Shown piece by piece: positions 50,829 to 58,880 of a stretch of 64,000 bases of DNA. The stretch lies in assembly GCF_000306785.1 (NCBI RefSeq), contig NC_017955.1:2480001-2544000 (forward strand), read 5' to 3'. Source of the DNA: Modestobacter italicus. GTDB lineage: Bacteria; Actinomycetota; Actinomycetes; Mycobacteriales; Geodermatophilaceae. The notes beneath the pieces were generated by a model that was given only the letters and a program-made list of their open reading frames with translations, did no database searches and had not been told where the DNA came from. Numbering within the stretch: the first letter of the stretch is position 1; every line of letters starts with the position of its first letter. The position numbers were made by a program, and so were the translations under genes.

Positions 50829-50913
50829 TGTCCGAGGGGGGACTTGAACCCCCACGCCCGATAAAGGGCACTAGCACCTCAAGCTAGCGCGTCTGCCATT
50901 CCGCCACCCGGAC
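50829..50913 (-). tRNA. tRNA-Leu (anticodon GAG)
   Basis: 85 nt. The acceptor arms GTCCGGG and CTCGGAC pair with one G-U, the anticodon loop is CTTGAGG, there is a long variable arm (TGCCC...GGGCG) and the T loop GGTTCAAGTCC. CCA is not encoded. The last 21 nt belong to attR, so integration keeps the tRNA intact. Confidence 0.95.
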
Positions 50914-51003
50914 GAGGTGGACGCCCTCCGTGGAGGGGCCGGGGAAGAGCATAACCGAGGCTCCCATCGGCCCGGCAGAGCCCCCGGTGGCAGGATCGTC
51001 GGC

Positions 51004-52332
51004 ATGTCGGAGACGAACCCCACGCCGCTCGCCGGTGCCCAGGCCGAGGTCGCGGAGCTGCTCTCCGACCTCATCCGGATCGACACCACGAACACCGGTG
51101 ACACCGCCACCAGCGCGGGGGAGCGCAAGGCCGCCGAGTGGGTCGCGGCCAAGCTCGACGAGGTCGGCATCAGCAGCGTGATCCACGAGTCCGAGCCCGG
51201 CCGGGCCAGCCTGGTCGCCCGGGTCGAGGGCACCAACCGCGACCGCCCGGCCCTGCTGGTGCACGGCCACCTGGACGTCGTCCCGGCCGACCCGACCGAG
51301 TGGAGCGTCCACCCGTTCAGCGGCGAGGAGCGCGACGGCTACGTGTGGGGCCGCGGCGCGGTCGACATGAAGGACATGGACGCGATGACCCTCGCGCTGG
51401 TCCGCGACTGGGCCCGCACCGGCGTCAAGCCCGACCGCGACATCGTGCTGGCCTTCGTCGCCGACGAGGAGGCCGGCGGCCGCAAGGGCGCGCACTACAT
51501 GGTCGACCACCACGCCGACCTGTTCGAGGGCTGCACCGAGGCGATCAGCGAGGTCGGCGGTTTCAGCATCACCGTCCGCGACGACCTGCGCCTCTACCTG
51601 GTGCAGACCGCGGAGAAGGGGCTCGCCTGGCTGAAGCTGACCGCCGGCGGCAAGCCCGGCCACGGCTCCTTCGTCCACGACGACAACGCCGTCACCCGGC
51701 TGGCGCAGGCCGTCTCCCGGATCGGCTCCACCCGGCTGCCCACCGTGCTCACTCCGCCGATGCGCCAGTTCCTGGACGAGGTCAGCGACGCCTACGGCAT
51801 CGAGATCGACCCCGACCAGCCCGAGGAGGCTCTCGCCAAGCTCGGCAGCATCAGCCGGATGATCGGCGCGGCGCTGCGCAACACGGCCAACCCCACGATG
51901 CTCGACGCCGGCTACAAGACCAACGTCATCCCCGGCACCGCCAGCGCGACCATCGACGGCCGCTTCCTGTACGGGCAGGAGGCAGCTTTCGAGGAGCAGC
52001 TCGACGAGCTGATCGGCGAGGGCGTGACCCGGGAGTGGCTGGTCCACGACCAGGCCGTCGAGACGACGTTCGACGGGCCGACCGTCGACCTGATGGTCGC
52101 CGCGCTCAAGGCCGAGGACGCCGGCGCCCGCCCGGTGCCGTTCACCATGAGCGGCGGCACCGACGCCAAGAGCTTCGAGACCCTGGGCATGCGCTGCTTC
52201 GGCTTCTCCCCGCTCAAGCTGCCCGCCGACCTGGACTTCGCCTCGCTGTTCCACGGCATCGACGAGCGGATCGCGGTCGACTCGCTGCACTTCGGCATCC
52301 GGGTGCTGGACCGGTTCCTCCGCCAGGTCTGA
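51004..52332 (+). CDS. M20-family metallopeptidase
   Basis: 442 residues. Metal and catalytic motifs are ALLVHGHLDVVPAD (His and Asp), WGRGAVDMKDMDA and VADEEAGG (catalytic and binding Glu). The dimerisation domain contains GGKPGHGSF. It fits ArgE/DapE/carboxypeptidase-G2-like dipeptidases; the substrate is uncertain. The ATG follows AGGATCG. Confidence 0.9.
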   Translation: MSETNPTPLAGAQAEVAELLSDLIRIDTTNTGDTATSAGERKAAEWVAAKLDEVGISSVIHESEPGRASLVARVEGTNRDRPALLVHGHLDVVPADPTEWSVHPFSGEERDGYVWGRGAVDMKDMDAMTLALVRDWARTGVKPDRDIVLAFVADEEAGGRKGAHYMVDHHADLFEGCTEAISEVGGFSITVRDDLRLYLVQTAEKGLAWLKLTAGGKPGHGSFVHDDNAVTRLAQAVSRIGSTRLPTVLTPPMRQFLDEVSDAYGIEIDPDQPEEALAKLGSISRMIGAALRNTANPTMLDAGYKTNVIPGTASATIDGRFLYGQEAAFEEQLDELIGEGVTREWLVHDQAVETTFDGPTVDLMVAALKAEDAGARPVPFTMSGGTDAKSFETLGMRCFGFSPLKLPADLDFASLFHGIDERIAVDSLHFGIRVLDRFLRQV

Positions 52333-52351
52333 GACGTGGTGTGATCCAGCG

Positions 52352-53152
52352 GTGACCGACACCACGATCGCCCCGGGCAGCGTCGCCCTGATCACCGGCG
52401 GGACGGGCGGTTTCGGCCGCGCCCTCGCCGCGCTCCTGCGCGAGCGGGAGGTGACCGTCGTCCTCGCCGACCTGGACACCGAGGCCAACCGGCAGACCGC
52501 CGAGGGCCTGGGCGCGCACTTCGTCGGGCTCGACGTCACCGACCGGGCCGCCAACGCCGCCGTCGTCGCCTCGGTCGAGGCCGAGCACGGCCGGCTGGAC
52601 GCCGCCTTCCTCAACGCCGGCATCGCCGGCAACAGCCGCGACACCCTGGACGTCGACGAGTTCCTGCACGTGGTCGACGTCGACCTGTTCGGCGTCGTCT
52701 ACGGCACCGAGGCGGCGCTGCCGGCCCTCCGGCGCGCCGGCGGCGGCTCGATCGTGGTGACGGCGTCGCTGGCCGGGCTCGCCCCGGTCGCCACCGACCC
52801 GGGCTACAGCGTGGCCAAGGGCGGCGCCATCGCCTTCGTCCGCTCGCTGGCGCCGCGGCTGGTCGGCGACGGGATCACCATGTCCGCCATCTGCCCCGGC
52901 TTCGCCGACACCGCGATCATCGACCCGCTGCGCGAGGAGTTCGCTGCGGCCGACTTCCCGGTGCTGTCGGCCGACGAGGTCGCCTCGGCCATGCTGGCCG
53001 CGTGGGCCGGCGCCGAGCCGGGGGCCGCCTACGTCGTCCAGCCCGGGGTCGGCGCTGTCCCGTACAAGTTCAAGGGCGTCCCGGCGGCCCGGACGGCGAG
53101 CGGCGAGACCGCGGTCGTCCCGCAGGCGCTGATGCCGCCGTCGTTGCGCTGA
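52352..53152 (+). CDS. Short-chain dehydrogenase/reductase
   Basis: 266 residues from a GTG 19 bp after the M20 gene. Cofactor motif ALITGGTGGFGRALA, NAGIAG, active-site Ser in VVTASLAG and YSVAK (Tyr-x-x-x-Lys). Asp-rich VVLADLDTEA suggests NAD preference. The substrate is unknown. Confidence 0.9.
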   Translation: MTDTTIAPGSVALITGGTGGFGRALAALLREREVTVVLADLDTEANRQTAEGLGAHFVGLDVTDRAANAAVVASVEAEHGRLDAAFLNAGIAGNSRDTLDVDEFLHVVDVDLFGVVYGTEAALPALRRAGGGSIVVTASLAGLAPVATDPGYSVAKGGAIAFVRSLAPRLVGDGITMSAICPGFADTAIIDPLREEFAAADFPVLSADEVASAMLAAWAGAEPGAAYVVQPGVGAVPYKFKGVPAARTASGETAVVPQALMPPSLR

Positions 53153-53155
53153 CCC

Positions 53156-53881
53156 TCAGAGGTCCAGCGAGCCGGTGAACACGATCTGCTCGGCCAGGGT
53201 GCGCATCTTGGTGTTGCGGCGCTGACTGGCCTCGGCGAGCCAGCGCTGCGCGGCGTCGTCGGTCAGTGCCTTCCGGGCCATCACGATGCCGATGGCCATG
53301 GCGATGGTCCGGTTGCTGACCAGGGCGGCCTCGAGGTGGCGCTGGCGTTCCTCCGCCACCGCACGGGCGGTGACGGCGGCGTCGAGGGCGGCGGTGTCCT
53401 GCTCCCGGGCCGCGGCGGCGGCGACCAGGTCGGCGGCCAGCCCGAGCACCGTCAGCTCCTCGGGCTCGAACCGGGGCCGGGTGCGCGAGCCCACCGACAG
53501 CGTGCCCAGCAGGGTGGCCCCGGCGGTCAGCGGGAAGCTCGCGTAGGCGGTGGCGTCCAGCTCGCGGGCGAGCGCGAGCCGGGGGTCGGGGTCGGCGTCC
53601 ACCCGGCCGTGCGCCTCGGGACGCCGCTGCTGCGCGACCATCCCGCAGACGGCCTCACCGAGGTGCACCACCTCCAGCGCGGGCAGGTGCCGGGCGGCGA
53701 TGCCGGTGGTGTCGTGCAGGGTCAGCGCCCGCTCGGCCGGCGCCGCCTCGTACCGGACCGAGAAGTCCACGGCATAGGGCCGGGCCAGGTCGTCGACCAG
53801 CCGTTCGACCATGGCGGCGGACCCGGCACCGGCGGTCAGGTCGGCGCCGAGCCGGGTCAGGGTCGTGAGCGGGGCGTGCAC
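53156..53881 (-). CDS. GAF-ANTAR domain protein
   Basis: 241 residues from a GTG with AGGAGG 8 nt upstream. The N-terminal GAF domain contains YASFPLTAGATLLGTLSVGS. The C-terminal ANTAR domain has SNRTIAMAIGIVMARKALTD and the final aromatic/hydrophobic helix. ANTAR domains bind paired RNA hairpins and prevent termination, so it is a candidate antiterminator responding to a small ligand. Confidence 0.88.
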   Translation of the reverse strand: MHAPLTTLTRLGADLTAGAGSAAMVERLVDDLARPYAVDFSVRYEAAPAERALTLHDTTGIAARHLPALEVVHLGEAVCGMVAQQRRPEAHGRVDADPDPRLALARELDATAYASFPLTAGATLLGTLSVGSRTRPRFEPEELTVLGLAADLVAAAAAREQDTAALDAAVTARAVAEERQRHLEAALVSNRTIAMAIGIVMARKALTDDAAQRWLAEASQRRNTKMRTLAEQIVFTGSLDL

Positions 53882-54011
53882 GGTGCGGGCCTCCTGGGTC
53901 AGGGGACGCTCGAGGGCGGATCGGTTGTGCACGATCCAACGGTGGTGCCACACCAGTGTTTCCCGCTCACCCGGGTGACCCCGGTCACCGGTGCTCTGGC
54001 AGGGTCGGGGC

Positions 54012-54968
54012 ATGCGCGCATGGCGAGTCCACTCCCTCGGCGACCCGGCCGAGGTCATGTCCCTCGACGAGGTCGACCAGCCGACGCCCGGAGACGGCCA
54101 GCTGCTGGTCAAGGTGCGGGCGGCGGGGCTCAACTTCCCCGACGTGCTCATGGCCATGGGCCAGTACCAGGAGCGCCCGCCGCTGCCGTTCACCCCGGGC
54201 GTCGAGATCTGCGGCGAGGTCGTCGGCACCGGCCAGCGGGTGCTCGGCTCGCCCGCCGGCGGGCCCGGCGGCTTCGCCGAGTACGCGCTGATGGACGCCG
54301 CCGCGGCCTTCCCGGTGCCCGACGGCATGTCCGACGAGCAGGCCGCCGCGCTGCACCTGACCTACCAGACCGGCCACGTCGGGCTGCACCGTCGCGCCGC
54401 CCTGCAGCCGGGGGAGGTGCTGCTCGTGCACGCCGGCGCGGGCGGCGTGGGCTCGGCCGCCATCCAGCTGGGCAAGGCCGCCGGTGCCACGGTCATCGCC
54501 ACCGCCGGCGGGGAGCGCAAGACCGAGGTCTGCCGCTCCCTGGGCGCCGACCACGTCATCGACTACACCGCCGAGGACTTCGTGCCCCTGGTCAAGGAGA
54601 TCACCGGTGGCCGCGGGGCTGACGTCGTCTACGACCCGGTGGGCGGCGAGGTCTTCGACAAGTCGCGCCGGTGCATCGCCTTCGAGGGCCGGCTGGTCGT
54701 CGTCGGGTTCACGAGCGGCACCATCCCGCAGGCGCCGGTCAACCACGCGCTGGTGAAGAACTACAGCATCGTCGGGCTGCACTGGGGGCTGTACCGCAAG
54801 CACGACCCGGCGCTGTTCGGGCAGGTGCACGACGAGCTGTGCCGGTTGTTCGCCGCCGGGCAGATCGCCCCGCTGATCGGCCAGACGCTGCCGCTGGCGG
54901 AGCTGCCGCAGGCGATGGCCGCGATCGCCGACCGCAGCACGGTCGGCAAGGTCGTCCTGAAGCCGTGA
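54012..54968 (+). CDS. NADPH:quinone oxidoreductase family protein
   Basis: 318 residues. MDR fold: MRAWRVHSLGDPAEVM, LLVHAGAGGVGSAAIQLGKA (NADPH), GADVVYDPVGGEVFDKS and TVGKVVL. Zinc ligands are lacking. Divergent from the GAF-ANTAR gene. Confidence 0.9.
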   Translation: MRAWRVHSLGDPAEVMSLDEVDQPTPGDGQLLVKVRAAGLNFPDVLMAMGQYQERPPLPFTPGVEICGEVVGTGQRVLGSPAGGPGGFAEYALMDAAAAFPVPDGMSDEQAAALHLTYQTGHVGLHRRAALQPGEVLLVHAGAGGVGSAAIQLGKAAGATVIATAGGERKTEVCRSLGADHVIDYTAEDFVPLVKEITGGRGADVVYDPVGGEVFDKSRRCIAFEGRLVVVGFTSGTIPQAPVNHALVKNYSIVGLHWGLYRKHDPALFGQVHDELCRLFAAGQIAPLIGQTLPLAELPQAMAAIADRSTVGKVVLKP

Positions 54969-55047
54969 TGCGTGGATTCCGCTGGTCCGTCGGCCCCGCT
55001 GCAGGGGCCCGCCGCGAGCGTGCGAGCGGTGGGGGGCAGCGGGGTCC

Positions 55048-55287
55048 TCACACCATGGGGCGGGGCAGGTAGGACAGCCGCATCCGGCGCCGCATGATCA
55101 CCTTGCGGGTGCCGTCGGCGTGCAGCTGCAGGCGGGCCAGCTCCCAGCCGCCGGTGTCGGACTGCATGCTCATCAGCTGCGCAGCCGCCGAGCGCGAGGT
55201 GCCCGCCGGGATGCGCAGCGGGGCGTACTCGTACTCGCCGGGTGCTGACACCCGCCCGATTGTGCCTGCCGGACGCCTCCAGGTCAT
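55048..55287 (-). CDS. DUF5703 family protein
   Basis: 79 residues. EYEYAPLRIPAGTSRSAA and GGWELARLQLHADGTRKVIM are the DUF5703 signature. A small conserved actinobacterial protein of unknown function. Confidence 0.75.
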   Translation of the reverse strand: MTWRRPAGTIGRVSAPGEYEYAPLRIPAGTSRSAAAQLMSMQSDTGGWELARLQLHADGTRKVIMRRRMRLSYLPRPMV

Positions 55288-55378
55288 GTGGTGGTCGCCA
55301 CGACGACGTCCACGGGTGTCAGCGGGGCGGTCCCCGGGCAGGCTGTCCACGACCGCAGCAGACCAGGAGGAGCACCTG

Positions 55379-55633
55379 ATGACCGACCCCGAAGCGACCG
55401 ACGCCGACGTCCAGGAGCAGCAGCAGCTGGCGACCCCGCCGGTGCCCGAGCTCGCCGACGAGGTGGCCCCGCCGGCCGACGACGTCCCGGAGGCCGACGG
55501 CATCGAGCAGCAGCTGTCGGCGGTCCCGGGCAGCAGCGGGGGCCGGCGGGCCGCTGACCCGGAGGCCGACGAGTACGACGTCCTGGAGCAGCAGGCCGCG
55601 GTGCCCGCCGACGAGGACGACGTCCGGGACTGA
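55379..55633 (+). CDS. Small acidic disordered protein
   Basis: 84 residues with an excellent AGGAGGAG site. Very acidic, with two similar segments (ATDADVQEQQQL and ADEYDVLEQQAA). Likely unstructured; a conserved type in actinobacteria, with function unknown. Confidence 0.65.
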   Translation: MTDPEATDADVQEQQQLATPPVPELADEVAPPADDVPEADGIEQQLSAVPGSSGGRRAADPEADEYDVLEQQAAVPADEDDVRD

Positions 55634-55642
55634 GGTCCGGGC

Positions 55643-56641
55643 TCAGCGCGGGTCGACGAGCTGCAGCTCGCCGGTCGCCCGGCTGCCGACGAAGACCCGC
55701 CCGGAGCTGGGGTCGACGGCGACCGTGTTCGGCTGGCGGACGGTGGGGAGGCGGGCCACCTCGGTGAGCTCGTCCCCTGCCGTCGACAGGCCGACCACCT
55801 CGTTGGTGGCGGTCAGCGTCACCCACAGCACCTGGTCGGTGGCGTCGTAGGCGAGGCCATAGGGAGTCCCCGGGAGCGGGAGCTCGGCCACCTGCTCGAG
55901 CGGGTCGGCGGAGAAGGTGAGGACGGCGTCGCCCCGGGTGTCGGCGACGAGGAACCGGCCGCGGGAGTCGGTGACCAGGTGGGTCGGGCCCGCGCCGGCG
56001 TCCACGACGTCCAGCAGCTCCCCGGCCGCGACGTCGTAGCTGGTCAGGGTGAACGCCCCGACGTCGACCACGCCGGCGGTGTCGCCGACGACCGCCACAC
56101 CACCGGGCTGCTGCTGGCTGGTGAACGTGCGGGTCACCCGGCCGGCGTCGACGACGCTGAGCGTGCCGCCCTTCTCGTCGCCGACCAGCACCTGCCCGCC
56201 GGCCACCTGAGCCGCGTCGTGCGGGTAGCTGCCCACCGCCGTCTGCGTGGTCTCCCCGCCGGGGAGTGCCACCTCGACCAGCGCGTTGGCGTCCTCGGCC
56301 GGCACCAGCACCGGGCCGCCGGGGGCGGCGAGCTGCAGGTGCCGGGCGTGCCCGGGCAGCGGCACCTCGCGGACGGTCGTCCCGTCGCGGTCGGTCGGCA
56401 GCAACCGGTCGGGGTCGCGGACGGCGACGGCGAGCAGCCCGGTGACCGGGTCGAAGACCATGCCCTCGGCGTCGGGGTCCAGCGGGACGACCGTGCCGGC
56501 GGGGTCGACGGTGAGCGCGGGGGAGTCGGCGGGCTCGGCGGCCTTCGGCGGCGACGGCTCGGCCGCCGGACCGGACGACGCACAACCGGCCAGCGCCAGG
56601 GTCAGGGGCAGCAGGACGGCGGCGATCCGAGCACCGGGCAT
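55643..56641 (-). CDS. Beta-propeller lipoprotein (YncE/NHL-like)
   Basis: 332 residues. Signal peptide with lipobox LALAGC, a Pro/Ala linker, then propeller repeats such as TVVPLDPDAEGMVFDPVTGL, AYDATDQVLWVTLTATNEVV and VAVDPSSGRVFVGSRATGEL. Exposed on the outer face of the membrane; ligand unknown. Confidence 0.8.
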   Translation of the reverse strand: MPGARIAAVLLPLTLALAGCASSGPAAEPSPPKAAEPADSPALTVDPAGTVVPLDPDAEGMVFDPVTGLLAVAVRDPDRLLPTDRDGTTVREVPLPGHARHLQLAAPGGPVLVPAEDANALVEVALPGGETTQTAVGSYPHDAAQVAGGQVLVGDEKGGTLSVVDAGRVTRTFTSQQQPGGVAVVGDTAGVVDVGAFTLTSYDVAAGELLDVVDAGAGPTHLVTDSRGRFLVADTRGDAVLTFSADPLEQVAELPLPGTPYGLAYDATDQVLWVTLTATNEVVGLSTAGDELTEVARLPTVRQPNTVAVDPSSGRVFVGSRATGELQLVDPR

Positions 56642-56753
56642 GCCGCGATGATCGACCACGATAGGTCTTCGCCGCCGACCCGCCTGTCGGATGTGCCGGT
56701 GCCGACATCGCCCGAGCACTGCCCTGACCTGCACGGACACCGGGTCGTGCGTC

Positions 56754-57254
56754 ATGATCATCAGCGTGCTCATGGCCGGGGTCGTCGTGCTGGTCGCCGT
56801 CGGCGGGGTCGGCTGCGGCTGGTGGCTGCCCGGCCGGGCCGGCTGGTCCCGCCGCCAGGCCCGGCTGGACCGCGACTGGCGCGGGCTGGGGGAGCGGCAC
56901 CGGCTCGACCACCGGGCGCTGGCGCGGGTCCGGCGCGCCGCCTACTGGGGCCGGGCGCTGACCGACCCCGCCGAACGGGCCGCGGCGGCCGAGTGGGCGG
57001 CACGGGAGGCCGGTCGCCGGCGTGCCGCCCGGACCCGCGGCCGCCGGCTGGTCTGGCTGGGTGTGGTGCTGCTGTACGGCGCGGCGATGGCCGGCCTGGT
57101 CGCCGCCGAGGTGCTCGGGCGGCTGCCGGGGTTCCCGTGGTGGTGGGCCGTCTCGTGGGCGTGCGTCCTCGCCGTCCCGCTCACCGAGACCCGCTGGCTG
57201 GACCGGGCCGTGCGGGTCAACGGCGACGACCGCGCGCCGGTGGGCGTCCGGTGA
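56754..57254 (+). CDS. Membrane protein, first of three tandem paralogues
   Basis: 166 residues with an N-terminal helix, a charged helical middle (AERAAAAEWAAREAGRRR) and two C-terminal helices ending RAVRVNGDD. It overlaps the next gene by GTGA. The layout matches the following two genes. Confidence 0.65.
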   Translation: MIISVLMAGVVVLVAVGGVGCGWWLPGRAGWSRRQARLDRDWRGLGERHRLDHRALARVRRAAYWGRALTDPAERAAAAEWAAREAGRRRAARTRGRRLVWLGVVLLYGAAMAGLVAAEVLGRLPGFPWWWAVSWACVLAVPLTETRWLDRAVRVNGDDRAPVGVR

Positions 57255-57745
57255 TCGCCGCTTGGGTCGCGATCGCGTTCTTCCTGGTCGTGCTGCCGCT
57301 CGGGGCGTGGTGGCTGGGCGGGCGGAGCTTCCTGGACCGGCCGAACGCGGCGGCCGAGGCGGCGGCCCTGGGCCGGACCGTGGCCCAGCGGCACGGGCTC
57401 CGCCCGGTGCAGGCGGCGCTGGTGCAGAAGGCGGTCACCTGGGGGCACCGGCTGGAGGAGCCGGCGCTGCGGGCCGCCGCCGTCGACCTCGCGGAGCAGG
57501 TGATCGACGCCCACCGGCGTCGCCGGGCGGCGCGGCCGGCGCTCAGCGGCCTGCTGGTCGTCGTGCTCGCGCTCTGGTTGTCGTTCGTCGTAGCCCGGCT
57601 GGTGTTCGCGGTCGCCGCGGGGCGCTGGGGCGACGTGAACTGGTCCACCGCCGTCCTCTACGCGGCCTGCGGCTGGTGGGCGTGGCGGCTGCACTCCGGC
57701 CCGCGGCGGGCGGTCGAGCGCAACAGCGACCCGGTGCCGCGGTGA
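57251..57745 (+). CDS. Membrane protein, second of three tandem paralogues
   Basis: 164 residues: an N-terminal helix (WVAIAFFLVVLPLGAWWLGG), RAAAVDLAEQVIDAHRRRRA, two helices, then SGPRRAVERNSDP. It overlaps the third gene by TGATG. Confidence 0.65.
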   Translation: MIAAWVAIAFFLVVLPLGAWWLGGRSFLDRPNAAAEAAALGRTVAQRHGLRPVQAALVQKAVTWGHRLEEPALRAAAVDLAEQVIDAHRRRRAARPALSGLLVVVLALWLSFVVARLVFAVAAGRWGDVNWSTAVLYAACGWWAWRLHSGPRRAVERNSDPVPR

Positions 57746-58185
57746 TGGTGCTGGGCGTGGTGCTCCTGCTGGCGGCGCCGATCGTGCTGGCCTGGACCCT
57801 GCCGCGCCTGGGCGTGCACCGTCCCGCCGTCAGTCACCCCGACGCCCCGGCAGGCCTGCCCGAGCGGTTCGCGCTCACCGAGGCGGAGCTGGTCGAGGTG
57901 GCCCGCGCCGTCGCGCACGGCCGGACGCTGGCGGACCGGCGGCTCCGCGCCGCCGCGGTGGACTGGGCCGAGCAGGTCGCCGGGGACCCTGAGCCGCTCC
58001 GGTCCCGCGCGGTCACCTGGGCGCTGGTCGCCGGGCTCGCCGTCCTGGGCGTGATCGCCCTCGCCCGGGGCCGCTGGGTCGTGGTGGGCATCGGCTGGAC
58101 GGTGGAGTGGCAGCTCGCCGCGCTCTGGCTGGCGGGCGGGCCGCGGCGGGCTCTGGTGCGCAACGGTGGACCGCCGGCGCCCTGA
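57745..58185 (+). CDS. Membrane protein, third of three tandem paralogues
   Basis: 146 residues with the same plan: an N-terminal helix, RLRAAAVDWAEQVAGDPEPL, two helices, and GGPRRALVRNGGP at the end. Three coupled paralogues imply local duplication. Confidence 0.65.
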   Translation: MVLGVVLLLAAPIVLAWTLPRLGVHRPAVSHPDAPAGLPERFALTEAELVEVARAVAHGRTLADRRLRAAAVDWAEQVAGDPEPLRSRAVTWALVAGLAVLGVIALARGRWVVVGIGWTVEWQLAALWLAGGPRRALVRNGGPPAP

Positions 58186-58206
58186 GCGCAGGGCGCCGGC
58201 GACCGG

Positions 58207-58812
58207 TCAGCGGGAGTAGTACTCCACGACCAGCTGCTCCTCGCAGACCACCGGCACCTCGTCGCGCCGCGGCCGGCGGGCCACCACGCAGCGCAGCTGG
58301 GCCAACGAGACCTCGAGGTAGGCGGGCGCGGTCGCGTGCGCACCGGAGGCGGCCACCTGGAAGGGCGCCTTGGCCCTGCTGCGCTCGGCGATCTCCACCA
58401 CGTCGTAGGGCTGCACCTGGTAGCTCGGTCGGTCGACCCGCTTGCCGTTGACCGTCACGTGCTGGTGGCTGACGGTCTGCCGGGCCTGGTAGATGGTCCG
58501 GGCGAAGCCGGCGCGCAGCACCGTGGCGTCCAGCCGGGACTCGAGCTGGTGGGTGATCAGCTCCTCGCCGGTCTTCCCGCCGCTGCGCCGGGCCCGGTCG
58601 AACGCCGAGCGCAGCTGGGTCTCGCTGATGTCGTACTGGGCGCGCAGCCGCTGCTTCTCCAACAGCCGGGTCTTGTAGTCGCTGGTGTTCTTGCGCTTGC
58701 GGCCGTGCTCACCGGGCGGGTACGGGCGCCGCTCGAAGTAGCGGACGTCCTTGGGGGTGAGCGGGATGCCCAGCGCGCGGCTGCGCCGGACCTTCGGGCG
58801 GGAGTTGTTCAC
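58207..58812 (-). CDS. rpsD: 30S ribosomal protein S4 (zinc-free type)
   Basis: 201 residues from a GTG with GGAGG. RPYPPGEHGRKRKNTSDYK, LLEKQRLRAQYDIS and the S4 RNA-binding domain (ARTIYQARQTVSHQHVTVNG) identify it. The N-terminal zinc-binding cysteines of C+ S4 proteins are absent, as in Streptomyces S4. It stands outside the main ribosomal operons. An iron-box-like sequence overlaps its leader. Confidence 0.95.
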   Translation of the reverse strand: MNNSRPKVRRSRALGIPLTPKDVRYFERRPYPPGEHGRKRKNTSDYKTRLLEKQRLRAQYDISETQLRSAFDRARRSGGKTGEELITHQLESRLDATVLRAGFARTIYQARQTVSHQHVTVNGKRVDRPSYQVQPYDVVEIAERSRAKAPFQVAASGAHATAPAYLEVSLAQLRCVVARRPRRDEVPVVCEEQLVVEYYSR

Positions 58813-58825
58813 ACGGGCCTCCGAG

Positions 58826-58844
58826 TTCGGTTAGGCTCACCTTA
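58826..58844 (-). promoter_or_regulatory. DtxR/IdeR-like iron box
   Basis: On the minus strand it reads TAAGGTGAGCCTAACCGAA, which agrees with the IdeR consensus TWAGGTWAGSCTWACCTWA at 17 of 19 positions. It sits 14 nt before rpsD and 37 nt before the divergent DUF2470 gene, where it would block either promoter when iron is plentiful. Confidence 0.7.
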
Positions 58845-58880
58845 CCCCGACGACGAGACGTCCCGACCCCGGAGTGCCGC

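Larger units (their letters stand above)
37302..50849. mobile_element. Integrative element in tRNA-Leu (about 13.5 kb)
   Basis: Bounded by a 24-bp exact direct repeat, the right copy lying inside the 3' part of tRNA-Leu(GAG). It encodes a tyrosine integrase at the tRNA end, a putative excisionase at the other end, an HNH nuclease, a SEFIR/membrane pair, a 5'-nucleotidase, a lipoprotein, several small membrane proteins and an IS110 transposase. Many genes are visibly lower in GC than the chromosome. No replication, transfer or phage structural genes are seen, so it may be a satellite or a reduced element. Confidence 0.9.

Noticed and set aside
37302..50849. Prophage or conjugative element
   Set aside because: No capsid, portal, terminase, relaxase, FtsK-like or replication gene is visible; only integration functions and cargo.
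58826..58844. Zur box controlling a zinc-independent S4 paralogue
   Set aside because: The sequence fits the IdeR/DtxR consensus, not the actinobacterial Zur palindrome (TGATAATGATTATCA type).
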